Source: Pollenia angustigena (taxonomy: Eukaryota > Arthropoda > Insecta > Diptera > Polleniidae). Taken from it: a stretch of DNA of 64,000 bases. The stretch spans positions 278,362,067-278,426,066 of the forward strand of contig OV884056.1 of assembly GCA_930367215.1 (NCBI GenBank). Reading direction: 5' to 3'. The translations under genes were made by a program, and so were the position numbers. Every line of letters starts with the position of its first letter. Positions within the stretch are counted from its first letter, which is position 1. The notes under the pieces are model-generated. The model was not told the origin of the DNA, made no database searches, and was given only the letters and a program-made list of their open reading frames with translations. Positions 1 to 14,400 of the stretch are shown piece by piece.

Positions 1-989
1 CCCCTTCACATATGGTGGTTTGGGTATACATTACGTGTACTTATGTCTTATATTAGATATTAATGCCTGTATTCATAAAAATATTTTAAATAAGGTTAAC
101 AGAACAAATTTTTTATGAACATTTTCCTTAATGAACGTTTGTTAAATTTAATAATCGGGGTAAAATAAATAAAATGGTAAACAGTTTTATAAGGCTTGTC
201 CTTAAATTGGACAGAGCTCTAATATATACAAGTAAGAAAGTATAGTCGGTTAAGCCCGACCATATGATACCATACACCACAGAATATAAAAACAAATTTA
301 TGCACCATATCTTGGACCCATGGGCGATCATTGACCCGCCAGAACAAAATTATGTTAGGAGAATAAGATTTATGTGAAATTATTTTTTGTGCTGAGTTTT
401 AATGAAATTTGTTTGCCTTTAAGAGATTTAAGGAAGGGGGTTTTTATGAGAGCAATGGTTCATTTTGGACCCACCAGCACATACTTACATTTATAAGGAA
501 GTAAAGGCATTAAAAGCTATTTTCGGGAGCAGTATTTATATGGACGCTATGGTCAAATTACAATACAATAAATTTTGGTTAGATTATTTTGATTGCAATA
601 AAATCAGTTGCTTGTTCCAATTATAGCCTACATTCATATTTCATCAAAATGTCTCCAAAATTTCGACTTGGGGCCTGATTCTGGCAGTCGTGATCGATTA
701 CTTTCTCGATTCGAGAGCAATTTAATATCTAACTATTTCCGTCAATACTGAACGAATCGGAATTATTTTTTTAGTGTTGTAAAGCATTAATTTGAGTTTT
801 ACAACTCTGAGCAAATAATGTTTCCCATCTTTTCGATGCGAGAAGTTCTCACTATAGTTACAGAACACGGGTACAGGTCACATATGTGTATATTATTTCT
901 CATAAAATTCTTTTATTGCAAAAATCTTTTTACAAAACGACTTTTAAAATTCTTGCGTTCTGCGTTTTACGTTTTCGATTTTCAGCACA
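1..989. other. Non-coding, AT-rich; HINE-B end fragment at 225-331
   Basis: No gene is supported here. At 225-331 an inverted-orientation end of the short Helentron-like family 'B' is visible: the ACAAGTAAGAAAGTATAG motif, a hairpin around the GGTTAAGCCCGACC segment, then TACCATACACCACAG. The rest (332-989) shows only short spurious reading frames and nothing I recognise. Confidence 0.5.
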
Positions 990-1111
990 CCGCTGACAGT
1001 TAGATCGACTCAGAAAGGGATTCTGATTCGATCGGTATACTTAAAGGTCGGACCAATAACGTCAGCACAATTGCATTATACCCTCTCCACTATTGTGTTG
1101 TGGGTATATAC
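990..1111 (-). repeat. Helentron-like family B, terminal fragment
   Basis: This segment carries the block ending TACCCTCTCCACTATTGTG, which also occurs at 21593-21630 and 48780-48832. It is probably the other end of the copy that begins near 225, with unrelated DNA between. A hAT element inserted exactly in its terminal GTATATAC. Confidence 0.5.
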
Positions 1112-2358
1112 TAGAGTTGTCAACCGATTAAGAATAATTCGATTAATCGATCAAACAAAACCAAACTCTTGTTCGAATAATTTTAAAACGACGATTTTCG
1201 AATAACGAATAAATCGATTAATTAATGTCGATTAATCGAACCATTTTTTTTATTAAAAAAAAAAAAAATTAAATAAAAGCTTAGAATTTGATTTATTCTC
1301 AGACGTTTTAAGTGATTTTATACAAAATGTAGGAAAGTGAAAAAATATTGTTGCCGTAGCCCTGGTTGTAATTAATCTCAATGTTTAGTAAGCAAAAACC
1401 GAGTTGAGCACTCATTGTATTTAAAAAATGTATTTTATGTTCTTATTAAACAAATCTTAACAAACAATTGAGTAGGTTAGTTGCAAAACTCGTTCATTAC
1501 AAAATTAAAAATAAGAGATGACAATTGATTCTAACAGTTCTTTTGGCGCTTTATGAGAAGAAATGTACTAATTGTATCAATGCATTCCATGTTTTTAGCA
1601 CGGACATTCATTAATGCAATCAGAATATTTCGTCTAATAAAGCGCCATAAGAACTGTAAGAATCATGTGCCATCTCGAATTTTTAATTTTGCAACAAACG
1701 AGTTTTGAAACTCACCTTCTCAATTGTATCAGCTGTTTTATTTTTAAATCAAACGTTAAAAAAATTTCAAGAAAGGGGATTTTTCAATTTCGGGCAAAAA
1801 ATTTAGATATAAACAAAAAGCTTAAAAATAAAGAATTTATTTATATAGATCACATGTGTCTTGAAAGTAGAAAATGTTGTTATTGTATTATATATTAATA
1901 TGTAAGTATTATCTTTACCATTTGCGTAAGTGTGACAATGTTACCATTGAAAACGATGAAGTGGAAGAAAATCCAACGACATCAAGAAATGCCGAACTGG
2001 GTCCAATGGAAAAATATATAAAGAGAGACAGCGGCTGTTCTTTAGAAGACATTGCATACAGAAGTTCCAAAATCTAAAGTAATATCAGATTATTAAAGAA
2101 TTAAGGGTTTTACGATGCCTTTAAGTAATACAACGATATGGAGTTAATAGAAAAATGTTATGCATTCAAAAAGAAGAAGTCATAGCAGATGAAATGTAGG
2201 ATTTTCCATAGGTATTTTTTTGTAAAAATAATTTTTTTATTCGTTATTCTCATCGATTAATCGAATAATTTTTTAGATTTAATCGTTCGTTCGAACGAAC
2301 AAAAACAATTATTTAAATTATTCGAAAACAGTTAAAACGCGAATAATTGACAACTCTA
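1112..2358. mobile_element. hAT non-autonomous element, 1.25 kb
   Basis: The termini are TAGAGTTGTCAAC on the left and, on the right, the inverse (ATTGACAACTCTA). A perfect 8-bp duplication GTATATAC flanks them (1104-1111 and 2359-2366), which is the hAT hallmark. The subterminal ATTCGATTAATCGAT-like blocks are also inverted at the two ends. Short reading frames inside (for example around 1938-2077) might be degenerate transposase but show no motif I can name. An inverted-repeat element sits inside at 1460-1740. Confidence 0.8.
1460..1740. repeat. Inverted repeat nested in the hAT element
   Basis: The left arm (CAATTGAGTAGGTTAGTTGC through TCTTTTGGCGCTTTA) is mirrored by the right arm (TAAAGCGCCATAAGAACTG through CTTCTCAATTG). 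The arms are about 100 bp, centred near 1600, with scattered mismatches. It is probably a foldback MITE. Confidence 0.65.
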
Positions 2359-2745
2359 GTATATACATACCAGAAAACATAGTACAACTTTTTAAGAATT
2401 TTAAAATTCTCCCGATCTCGCATGCTCACTAGAAAAAAGTCTATAAGTTATTAAAATTTTAAAATCTTTCTCACGCATGATTTACATATATTTTAACTAA
2501 CAATATAGGTAATTAAGATATTTCTTAAAACGAAGTCTTCGATAAAATTGTTTTAGCAGAAATTTAGCAGGGAAAGTTATGTTTTACAAGTAAATTTTAA
2601 AATATTTATAATAAAAAGAAATCTGAAATATGTGAAGTTTCTATTTCACAAGTAAAATTAATCTATGTTTTTGTACTTTACTTTTTTAAATAATTTTGTT
2701 GTTCTTGTTATTAAAATGAAACAAAAGCAAATAAATAATTCTTTT
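2359..2745. other. AT-rich spacer
   Basis: Nothing recognisable apart from the right copy of the hAT target duplication (2359-2366). Confidence 0.5.
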
Positions 2746-4308
2746 TATACCCTCCACCACAATTAGTTGTGAAGAGGGTATATTCAGTTTGTCATTCCGT
2801 GTGAAACTTTTTTACTATTCATCTCAGACCCTATAAAGTATATATATTCTGGGTCCTTGAGTAATTTTAAGTCGATTTAGCCATGTCCGTCTGTCTGTCC
2901 GTCTGTCCGTCTGTCCGTCTGTTGAAAACACGCTCACTTTCGAAAAACTCAAAAGAAATCAACAAACTTGGTGTCAAATTGCTCGTAGTTATCCTAAGCA
3001 GTTTGGGATTGAAATTCAGCAAAATCGGTTCAATAGGATCTGAGCTATGAATCAAAATGTGGAACTACCACCTAAAAAAAATTGATAATTTTGTTACAAA
3101 AACTAACATAAATGGTGGAAAAATGCACAGAATGATATAAGATTTCGCAACAATTCGTTTTATTCAACTGGAAATCATGCTGTGAAATTTCGTGAAGATC
3201 CGTCAATAATTTACCCTAGGCCCCATATAAGCCCAACTCCCGGAAAACAGTATATTAAGCCTAAAACCCTAACTAACAATGCTATCATTACAAATTTTAG
3301 CATGTCACAGTTAAATAGGACTAGAAATTAAACTGTTAAGTTTCGTGAAGATCGGTTCATAATTTACCATAGGCCCCATATAAAACCTACTTCCGGAAAA
3401 CAACTTAGTACGCCTAAAAACGTAAAAAATAATGCTATCATAACAAAATTTGGTACATCAAAGTTTTATAGAACTAAAAATAAATCTTTGAAATTTCGTG
3501 AAGATCGGTTCATAATTTACCATAGGCCCCATATAAACTTTACTCCCGGAAAACAACTTAGTACGCCTAAAACCGTAAAAAATAATGCTATCATAACAAA
3601 ATTTGGGACATCAAAGTTTTATTGGACAAGAAATAAAATTGTGTTATTTCGTGAAGATCGGTCCATAACTTACCCTGGGCCCCATATAAACCTTACTCCC
3701 GGAAAACAGTTTAGTACGCCTAAATCCGTAAAAAATAACGCTATCATAACAAAATTTGGTACAGCAAAGTTTTATAGGACAAGAAATAAAACTGTGTAAT
3801 TTCGTGAAGATCGGTCCATATTTTACCCTGGGCCCCATATAAAACCTTCTTCCGGAAAACAACTTAGTACGCCTAAAACCGTAAAAAATAATGCAATCAT
3901 AACAAATTTTGGCTCGTCACAGTTTTATAGGACTATAAATGATACTGTGAAATTTCGTGAAGATCGGTACATAGGCCCCATAGAAACCCTACTCCCGGAA
4001 AACAGTTCAGTACACCTAAAACCATAATTAATAATGCTATCATAACAGAAATTGGTACGTCACAGTTTTAAAGGACTAGAAATGACGCTGTGAAATTTCG
4101 TGATGATCGGTCCATAATTTACCCTAGGCCCCATATAAACCCTTCTACCGGAAAACAGTTTGGTTGCCTTAAACCATAATAATTAACAAATCGTCACAGT
4201 TTAAGATTATAATAACATCATACAGATATTACTCCTTAAACATTCGAACTGTCGGTGGAGGGTATCAAAGATTCGGCACAGCCGAATATAGCACTCTAAC
4301 TTGTTTTA
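2746..4308 (+). mobile_element. Helentron-like (HINE/DINE-type) family A, copy 1, with 153-bp tandem array
   Basis: The left end is TATACCCTCCACCACAATT. A 5' block follows with a (GTCTGTCC)n microsatellite (about 2886-2922) and then a tandem array. The CGTGAAGATC core recurs at 3191, 3344, 3497, 3650, 3803 and 3956, exactly 153 bp apart, and a diverged unit follows at 4099. The right end has a GAGGGTAT sub-terminal box inverted to the left one, a perfect hairpin (TTCGGCACAGCCGAA, 4272-4286) and terminal CTTGTTTT. This layout (sub-terminal inverted boxes, central tandem repeats, 3' hairpin) matches DINE-1/HINE elements. The family assignment is inference; the structure is seen directly. No Rep/helicase is present. 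A short reading frame across the array is a by-product of the period being divisible by three. Confidence 0.7.
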
Positions 4309-4933
4309 ATTAAAAATGCTAAACCAACTAAATTAAAAAAAGCGCTACTCACTTAAATCACTAAATAACAAATATGTTCTACATCTTTTTTAATAAATTA
4401 TTTTTAACTTGTACTCAATTCCATTTCAAATTTACTTTTATCTTAATATTTAACAATTTTACATCACAGATAAAAAGCGAAAAAATTCAAAAAGATTTTA
4501 TTTTAAAATATATGACAATCAAAAGAAAATACTTCCATTTATCTTTATAATTGAACTCTACTAGTGAGTGAGTGGTTGATTAAATTGGCAAAAGCACGAT
4601 CGTTCTACACAAACAACAACAACAACACAATTAATGGAACTGATATTCGTAAACAACTAAAAGAAGTTATTTAAAGCACTGAAAAACTTTTAGATGCTTT
4701 TTTATTTTGCGTTTATTTAATATTCAAATCAAACGTTTGATCGCTCTGAAACGTGTAGCAAGTTGGCAAAGTTGGTGGCTTTTGAAAAATAAAAAATAAA
4801 ACGTTATTAAAAAAATATTTTTTTAAAAAAAATTTAGTTATAACAAATGAAAAAAAAACTCGCCAAATTATTGCAATGTGGATAAATTTTTTCAAATAAA
4901 GTTTTAAATTTAGTTAAAAAGTGTGTTAATAAA
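4309..4933 (+). promoter_or_regulatory. Upstream/5' UTR region of the transporter gene
   Basis: AT-rich, with no repeat recognised. It includes a CAACAACAACAA run near 4611-4625 and must hold the promoter and 5' UTR of the downstream gene if there is no upstream non-coding exon. I cannot place a TATA box or initiator with confidence. Confidence 0.35.
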
Positions 4934-7900
4934 ATGTCCTATACTAAAAAAGATTTTGATGCTGTTGAAAATCCAGTGCCTTCTAAATATGTTTTGAGTG
5001 AATCTGCAAACGGGTCTAATCGTGTTTACATTAAAAGTAGTGTAAAAGGTTCTTTGGAATCTGAAAAAGAATTCGCTTATGAAGATGTTTTAGAGTTGAT
5101 TGGTTTTGGCAAGACCCAGTGGATAATGCTTTTAACTTGTGGTCTTCTTTTGATGATGGTCATTAATGAGACCATGGGCATGAGCATTATAACGATCGCC
5201 TCACAATGTGATTTTGATTCCACCTCAATGGACAAGGCGATAATGAGCGCAGCTGCTTTCATCGGTAAGTTAAGTGGATAATAAAGGAAAGAAAGTTTTA
5301 GTTACCAATTTGAAAGAAACATATACGGATATAAAAAATTTATATTCTTTTCGCTCTGGTTCTTTCCGATATTTAATTTTTACAAAATTGACTGCCTGAT
5401 AGATTTCGAAATACACTTATAATGTTTTCTTTTCTACAAAAAAAATGTGACATTTTATTTATAAAAATGCAATTTGGTGTCTGTTTCTTAAAAACTTTGC
5501 TCCCGAAAAGGATGAGTTTTTTAGAATAAAACAAGCCACCCTTTTCGGGGGCAAAATTTTTAAGAAACAGACACCAAATTGAAATTTTTTAAATTAAATG
5601 TCACATTTTTTTGTAGAAAAGAAAACACCATTAGTTTTAAAAATATTGTCCATATAAAACTCTATAGGGACGTTTACATTAGAAATTGTTGAACAGGCAG
5701 TGAAACTTTTGAAAATGTTCGTTTTGTTTTGAAACTCATTGTTAACGCATCTTCTCAGACTAAAGACATTTGTATTTGTTTGTTTAAGTTTTGATTTACT
5801 CCTTTAGCAGCAAAGCCACTGCAGAGGAATTATTAGCTCTCGAAAGATTATTACATTTATCCATAACTAACTAATTACGGCGTATGCCTAATAAGCCTCC
5901 TCTACAGCTATAGATACATACACCTTCATGTAGGAATTATTACAATGAGATTTTGTAGGTTCTCCATCACGTTGCAAAAGTTGGTTCAAAAAACTGTAAT
6001 GCGGTACAGTAATGCGACCCTAAACCAATAACCAATGCGGGCGAAATTAAAACGCGCGAAGGCAGACAACCAGGCGGCCAATGTAGCTCGAAATACTTCC
6101 CCACCCAGAGGATTTTGTATGTTTTAAACATTTTTGACAGCTTTTTATAAAATTTGGTGTAATTTTTAAAAATTCGATCGATATCAAGGTGAATTAATTT
6201 TTCAGGTGCTACTTATTTTTCTTACTTAGAAACCATCCATGTCCAATTAGTAGGTCTGCTGGAAACGCCTGCTGATTTTTTGCAGAGTTGTGTTTTTTAG
6301 TTGCAATTGCTTTTGACATTTCCACAATTTTTTACACAAATAAATGCTTTTGTTTTTCACATCTTTATCATTTTTTACACATACAAAATTCGTGTTGTTT
6401 TTTTCTATCGTTGGATTGTTGTAGTTGCGAGCAGACCTACTAATTGGGCCATGGAGAGAGGAATGTCAATAAGTGCTTGTGTTTTTGACATATCGACCAA
6501 CGCAAGGTATATTTACACAAGGTAAACTCGTTGGCCCATATGTTTGTCAGCTGATTACCCATAGTTGGAAGCTTAACGTAGATTCGTGTATATGAGAAAA
6601 AATTTGTACATGTGTGCGTTAAATTGTTTTTTTTTTATATGAAGACAATTTTGACAACTCCGTTCCTTTTATAGAGCAGCATGTATACACTCCCAAATGA
6701 GTCTACCTTGTGTAAATATACCTTGGACCAACGTAAGCAACAAATTAAATACAATGTTGTTTTTTTGGTTGTATGTAGTATCGATAACACCGTTTACATG
6801 AATTCGCCCTAATCGATATTTTTAGAAATTGAGTTTTTGATTTATTTGTTTTCGTTTTGTTTTATGCGATCAAAAATGGCGACTTTATTTAAGAAATTCA
6901 AACGCCAAGAACACCTTGTTGTTATTGATTTTATAAAGTTTTTTGCTTCTCCTGTAAAAAATAAAAGAAAAATATAGTTACGTCCGTTTGTATTTAAAGT
7001 GACGATACATTAATCGAATTTTAATTTTAATTTAATTGGTTTTTTTTTTGTATTTACAATTTCATTTTATTTAATTGAGAATTTCCGCTTTATTTCTATT
7101 TTAATCGACTTCCGTCTCAGCAGAAGTCAGCCATTATGTGCCAATCCTATCGGTCTTGAAACCACTCAACTATAGTATAGCCACTCATCTATAGTATAGC
7201 CATGTTGAAATCGCCAGCCTTGTTCTTCCCTATTAGATTGAAGATTATCTGTGAATTGGCAAAGATGGCTGTAATGGGCATATTACATCTTTAGATTTTA
7301 AACGTTTCTAGCATGTCGTTTACAATTTCCGAATTGTTACTTAACTAGTGATTTCCGAGAAAGTTTATAGTAACTTTAATAAACAAAGTTCTCAAAAATT
7401 TTTTATCTTTTGTTCCTATTCCTATTTTTTTCCTTTCCATGCTTAGGCCAAAAAATGTGGCAAGGTTCTTGCTCACATGTAGGATAGAACGTCACTTTCG
7501 CAAACAAGTTTTTTTTTCTTTTAATCTAAAAGCCAATGGCTCTGAAGATTCGTTAGGTTACTCAATATTCCTTTTAACTGGGATAAAAGTCTTCTCGCCC
7601 ATCCCAAGTCTGAATAAATAATTTTTAAAGCTTAAAGCCTTGAAAACTTACACAACAGAAGTGACAGTCATCGAAATGATTTTTTGTTTGTTTTTTCCAT
7701 AGCATAGGTGTTTTAAGCATCATAAGGCTTATTTGTCAAATGACACACTGTCTCAAGTGTTCATGGTATATTATGCATTCCCAATTTTCTTTCTAAAGTT
7801 TGACAAATACTTTTAACATGTGTCCAAAAAAAAAAACTAAAAATGTTAGAAAACCCATTTGGGTCATTGGAACAGCTTTTTTGCGATAAGGGCATGGTAC

Positions 7901-10900
7901 TAAAATCAGTATTTAAAGAAATAATGCTAAAAATCACAAACATAAAACTTTTGATTACAACCAATATTCAAAACTTACCGTAAATCTAAAACTACATGAA
8001 GGAAAAAAATTCAAAATATTTTTAATATTGCTAATGTACACCTAATACAAAATCTCCAACGATACCTTGACACCAACAATTTTTTTTTGATTTGTTGACC
8101 TGTGTAATCTATTAAAAATCCCCTTTTTACAGATTTAAAAAAAAATTCACCAAAAATTGAAAGCCAACTAGATCATTTATTATTTACTTAAATACAAGTT
8201 TGTATAAAACAACTATTTACATACTTGGTTGAAAAGTGTTTTGAAAAAAATCTAGAGAAAAATCCCCTTATCATTTAATCGATATCTAAAATTATGTTTA
8301 TCTTGGCCAATTTCATTAATAAACATTATTTTTGAAATTTAAAAAATAAGAAAATTAGAACAATTAAAACATTTAAATTATTATTTAACTATTAAATTTA
8401 GCAAGCGTTTTTTAAGTAAAATATTCATAGAAAATTTGTTTAGGACTCTTTTATTAGAATAAAAATATTGTTATTTATACAGTAGTTAACTGATAAGTGA
8501 CTACTTGCTTTATTTTATTATACCCTGCACAACAACAGGTACAAGTGTTGATTTAACCAAGTGTATGTTAAAGTTAACTTTCTTTAGACCCCGGATATGT
8601 AAGATGGAAACTACACGCAGAAAAAAAGCAACAAACAAACTACAATATTTTTAAAAGTATTGATTAAATTAGGTTTTAATTTAACAATATAACATACTAG
8701 ATGACCCGTGCGAATATTTCGCACCGTAATTTTTATCAATGAAAATATTAATTTTTCAATTTCTAATTATTTTTCGTCATAAGTGTTAGAAATAAGCTTT
8801 AAAATGAGATATCATTCATTAAATTTGGTGCGGTGGTATGGGAGATATGTGCAACCGACAAAAAAAAGTGCTTTAGAAATAATATATATGATTAATAAGA
8901 TCTACCTACAACTATCTAAATAAACATATTATAGTTACTTGAAGCATATTATTGTCATCGGCAACCATATTATGGTTGAAAGCCACCACCACATAATGGT
9001 TGTCTACGATTGTGATTATGTTATGATAAATAATTGCAATAATATGTTTAAAATTAAAATATTTTTAAACATTCTATGTTAAATTTTAAATTTAAAATAA
9101 TGTTTATTAAAGTACCAAAACTATGGTTGTTTTAATTTCTACAGTAGTTGGATGCTTTGTCTAGTTCTCTTAACATTCTCACATTCTTTTTATTTAAATT
9201 AAAATTGACGTAGAGTAAAAAACCACTCAAATAGAAATAATGCTACTGAAGGCCGTGACGGGCTGGAAATGGAAGTGGAACTAATCATATAAAAGGAATA
9301 AAAAACGAAATAAAATAATAACGTTACAAATTAATTACATTAATAAAAAAAAATTATATAGTAACTTGACATAAATTTAAAAAATGCCTAAATAAATAAC
9401 CAACATTTTTAATTTTACGAAATTATTCTATGAGCTAAATTTCAGTTATGTATGTATTTTATAAAGCTTTTTTGTAATAGTTCTATTCCTTCAATTTTTC
9501 AGAAATGACTATACACTACCAGACTATTTTATTATATTTTATTTTTACATTTTACCTTAGCCTTCCTTTGGAAAGCAATGAAATATATTGTATGTACAGA
9601 AAAATTTACAATTATTAGACACCAGCAGAATGTAATGCATTTTCTGGCCCGCTACGGCCTTTGTCAGCATTCTTTGTGTCACACTGGATAGTGATACTTT
9701 ATAAATTTAATGTTGAGTTAAATACATTGTAATGTAATGTAATGCATTTTCTGGCCCGCTACGGCCTTCGTCAGCATTCTTTGTGTCACACTGGATAGTG
9801 ATACTTTATAAATTGAATGTTGAGTTAAATACATTCAATTTATAAATTATCACTATCCAGTGTGACACAAAGAATGCTGACGAAGGCCGTAGCGGGCCAG
9901 AAAATGCATTACATTCTGCTGGTGTCTAATAATTGTAAATTTTTCTGTACATACAATATACTTCATTGCTGTCCAAAGGAAGGCTAAGGTAAAATGTAAA
10001 AAGAAAATACAATATAATAGTCTGGTAGTGTATAAAGTCATTTCTGAAAAATTTAAGGAATAGAACTATTACAAAAACGCTTTATAAAATACATAACTGA
10101 AATTTAGCTCATAGAATAAATTCGAAAAATGAAAAATGTTGAATATAAACATATTTATATTTTTAATAAATATGTATGTGCATGTGTATTTATGTAAGAA
10201 TGTTTATTGAACAAGTTTTGATTTTAATATTATATTTAATTTCGTATAAGAACTAGGTATAATAAATGATATTTTCCCTTAAAACTAAAAAAGTACTTTT
10301 AAATTATTATTGAGTTTTTTAAGCGAGGTTTTTATAAAGGAGTTGAAGGCGCATTGCGCATTTATCAGGGTTATCGGTTAAATGATTCCCCGTTTAAATG
10401 CGTATAAAACGGAACATTTTTCGATGCGCACTTAAGCGGGAACTACTGTATATATAGATTAGGGTGGGTAAATTTTTTTTGTAAATAGGCGTATATCAAA
10501 AACGTAATCTACAACAAATTCTAAGAAAACTTGACTAAGAAACTATGGGTCTAACATCAAACCTAGCTCCCGCCGCGAGACATAAAATAGTTTTTCTATC
10601 AATTTAGAACACCTTGCTTACTTCTTCTTAAGTCATCTTTTTCTCATCAGCCACTTTTAAAACTCGTTCCCCCTTCTTGAAAATTTGGGAAAATGTTTTA
10701 ATTTGACAACAGTGCTTTGATCTAAACGCTGCTCTCACAAAAAGTACTGAAGATGCAGATCTCAGTTAGGTTAATAATTGTTAGTTTAAGGGATCTTCAA
10801 TTGCCGAAAGCACACCGAGACACACAAAAATGGTATGACTTTCAGAACATCACAAAACCAGACGAGTGATTTTAAAAACACGTGATTTGAAATCACGTGA

Positions 10901-11432
10901 TTTTCAGAACAGGCCCGTATATGTTTTCTGCTGCTTCCCACAAAAGCATAAATGTAATAGTATGTGTGTTGCCCTTTACTGATCTAAGACGACTAAATCC
11001 ATATAATTTGTGCAATTGAAATTAACAAGATGATTTTATAAACCCTGAGTTTAGTTAAGACATACAATTGTTCACGACAATACAAAATTTTGTTAATGAC
11101 TACATAATAAAACACAATATCGATGCAAGACCAATGTGCCATATTTCTTGAGCAATACTTAGTGGGAACATAATAATTTATTTGTATTCAAATAAGGTTT
11201 AAGAAAAAATGGGATAAATTGGTCCAAAAAGAGCAGCTATATTTGAGTTTTGTAGTTAAATACCAGAAGTTGCTAGTTTTTTATTTTTCATAATCTAACC
11301 TCTCGGCGAGAACAAGGTTTTCATTTTAGACCCATACTTTCTGTGGGTAATATTCTTAGAATTTGATGTAGATTTCGATTTTGCTATACGCCTGTCACGT
11401 TTTTTCTCACCAAAACAAATCGACCCAGCCTA

Positions 11433-11499
<67 letters not shown>

Positions 11500-14400
11500 A
11501 GTATGTATAAAGATATATTTTTCTTTTTTTAAAAAAAATTTTTTTTTTGGTTCGGTTCATTTTATTGTAATACCGATATATACCGTTATAAAAATTTGCT
11601 ATACCGGTATACCGATATAATTAAAATATCGATACCAAATTAAAACAAGTTAGAGTGCTATATTCGGCTGTGCCGAATCTTTGATACCCTCCACCGACAC
11701 TTCGAATGTTTTAGGAGTAATATCTGTATGATGTCTATTTATTACTATAATCTTTGTTAAAACAGACATCTGCATTAAAATTTGTTGCGGCTTAGACCTA
11801 TATCAAATTATTGAGCGACAATCAGAATCAATTTTAAAAAGCTTGAGTAGAATATCAGTTTAAGCTGAACTTAAATGATTTTCAGGAGAAATTACATATA
11901 TAAAAGCCATGGTAAGCTATGAACCAATCATCCCAAATTCTGCAGAACGATTTCTGGTATTAAAAAACATAAATTTCAATACAGCGGTGCAATTAGCTTA
12001 AGCGTTTCCAATGAAGCTAAACTGGAAGAAAGTAAACCGCGTATTTAATTATTTTACCAGAGTGGGCTTTAAATGGGGCCTATGGTAAGTTATGCACCGA
12101 TCTTCACCAAATTTCACAGTGTCATTTCTAGTTCTATAAAACTGTGATGTACCAAATTTTGTTATGATAGCATTATTTTTAACGTTTTTAGCCGTACTAA
12201 GCTGTTTTCCGGGAGTAAGGTTTAAATGGGGCTAGGGTAAATTATGAACTGATCTTCACGGAATTTCACGGTCTTATTTCTAGTCCTATAAAACTTTTAT
12301 GTTCCAAATTTTGTTATGATAGCATTATTTTTTACGGATTTAGGCGTACTAAACTGTTTTCCGGAAGTAGGGTTTATATGGGGCCTAGGGTAAAGTATGG
12401 ACCGATCTTCACGAAATTTCAGTCTTTTTCCTAGTTCTATAAAACTTTGATGTACCGCATTTTGTTATGATAGCATTATTTTTTACGGTTTCATGCGTAC
12501 TAAACTGTTTTCCGGAAGTAAGGTTTATATGGGGCCTAGGGTAAATTATGGACCGATCTTCATAAAATTTGGCAGCGTGATTTCCAGTTGAATAAGACGA
12601 ATTCTTTCAAAATCTTTTGTCATTCTGTGCATTATTCCACCATTTATGTTAGTTTTTGTAACAAAATTATAAATTTTTTTTAAGTGGTGGTTCCACATTT
12701 TGATTCATGGCTCTGATCCTACTGAACCGATTTTGCTGAATTTCAATCCCAAACTGCTTAGGATAACTAAAAGCAATTTGACACCCAGTTTGTTTAGTTC
12801 TTTTGAGTTTTTCGAAAGTGAGCGTGTTTTCAACAGACGGACATGGCTAAATCGACTTAGAATTACTCAAGGACCCAGAATATATATACTTTATGGGGTC
12901 TGAGATGAATAATAAAAAAGTTTCACACGGAATGACAAACTTAATATACCCTATTCACAACTAATTGTGGATAAAAACAAAAGATAATTGTACACACACA
13001 TGTACATATATTTTTTGGCACATACAAGCCAAATAAAAACAACTTTTGACAATTTGGAATTATCAATACGTCTCGCTCTCTCTCTCTTAAGTACATACCT
13101 TATCAATGTGCCTTGTTAACTTTGTATTTGTATGTTTTTCAATTTGCCATGAACCCCCTTACTATTGTAATGAACTTGAAAAATTCAAATAATTTTATAA
13201 GCTAAAATTGATCTTTGATACAGAAAATTAATAGAGCTACTGAAGCTTGTTAAGAAAAGTAGACACAAGTCTATAAAAAACAATTCTTTGAACTAAAATA
13301 ATAAATATGTTACTACAAATTAATTGAAAAAATAACATATTAGACAAGTACAAACAAACATAAAAAAATATCTTAATATGTAAATATGTATATGTTTCGT
13401 TCACTTGTTAATAATATATGCTGGTGTAAATAGTTAAACATCACGTGTCTGTAGTTAGTTGGCTCTTGAGGTACACTGACTTAAGTTTTTAATTACTCCC
13501 ATTAAAAATGTTAACAATTTAATTTATTTTTTTTTTTCACCCAGGTATTTTATGCTCTTCATACTTTTGGGGTTATTTATGTGATACGTATGGCCGGAAA
13601 CCCGTTTTAATGTACACTACGCTACTGGGCAACATAACATCATTAATATCGATATTTATAGCCAACTTTTGGCTTTTTGTATTTTTGAGACTTGTTGTGG
13701 GAATATTGTAAGTAGATTTAATTATTAGCCTTGTCTTTAGAATAATAAAATTTCCTCAACAGTATAGCTGGAGCTTCCTCTACCACTTATGCTTACTTAG
13801 GGGAATTTTTCACCGCCCGCCACAGACCCGTGGTAATAAATTATGCAAGCATGTTTGTGGGTCTGTCTATGACTTATGTTCCTGCTGTGGCCTGGCTGGT
13901 CTTATCAATGAATTGGTCTTTAGAAATTACAGAATCATTTGTGTTACGCCCTTGGCGTTTACTTACCATATTTAATATATTGCCCGGCTTTGTAGCAGTT
14001 TTAATAATGATTACACTACCCGATAGCCCCAAGATTTTAATGTCAATGCGTAAGTATGATGAGTCATATCAGGCGGTTAATTGGATTGCAGAGCGTAATA
14101 CTGGCAGAAGTTTGCAAGACTTTAAGGTTTTTAAGTTGATAAATGAAATGCCAGCCGAAGCTGATAAGATATTGCATTCGGAGAAATCGCCGTAAGTTAA
14201 ATTTTATACTTTTAAAGGCGGTTTTACGCTATCAGACAAGTTCTTTCCTGATCTAATTATTTGAACATTTTTAAAAAACAATGACAACTTATCATGACAT
14301 GGATGTATTTTCCTCAAAATACGTAAGACTTGTGTGATAGTGTAAATTACCTTTAAGTAACTTCGAATAATAACACATATTTGATTTAGATCCAAAGTTT

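Noticed and set aside
3488..3862. Reading frames on both strands across the family-A array, with FREDR and NNAIITKFGT repeats
   Set aside because: They arise because the 153-bp tandem unit is a multiple of three; the other copies are stop-filled, so this is not a protein gene.
10459..11432. mariner-type element because of AT-rich flank and TA
   Set aside because: TIRs are long and unlike mariner/Tc1, and no transposase is present; left unassigned.
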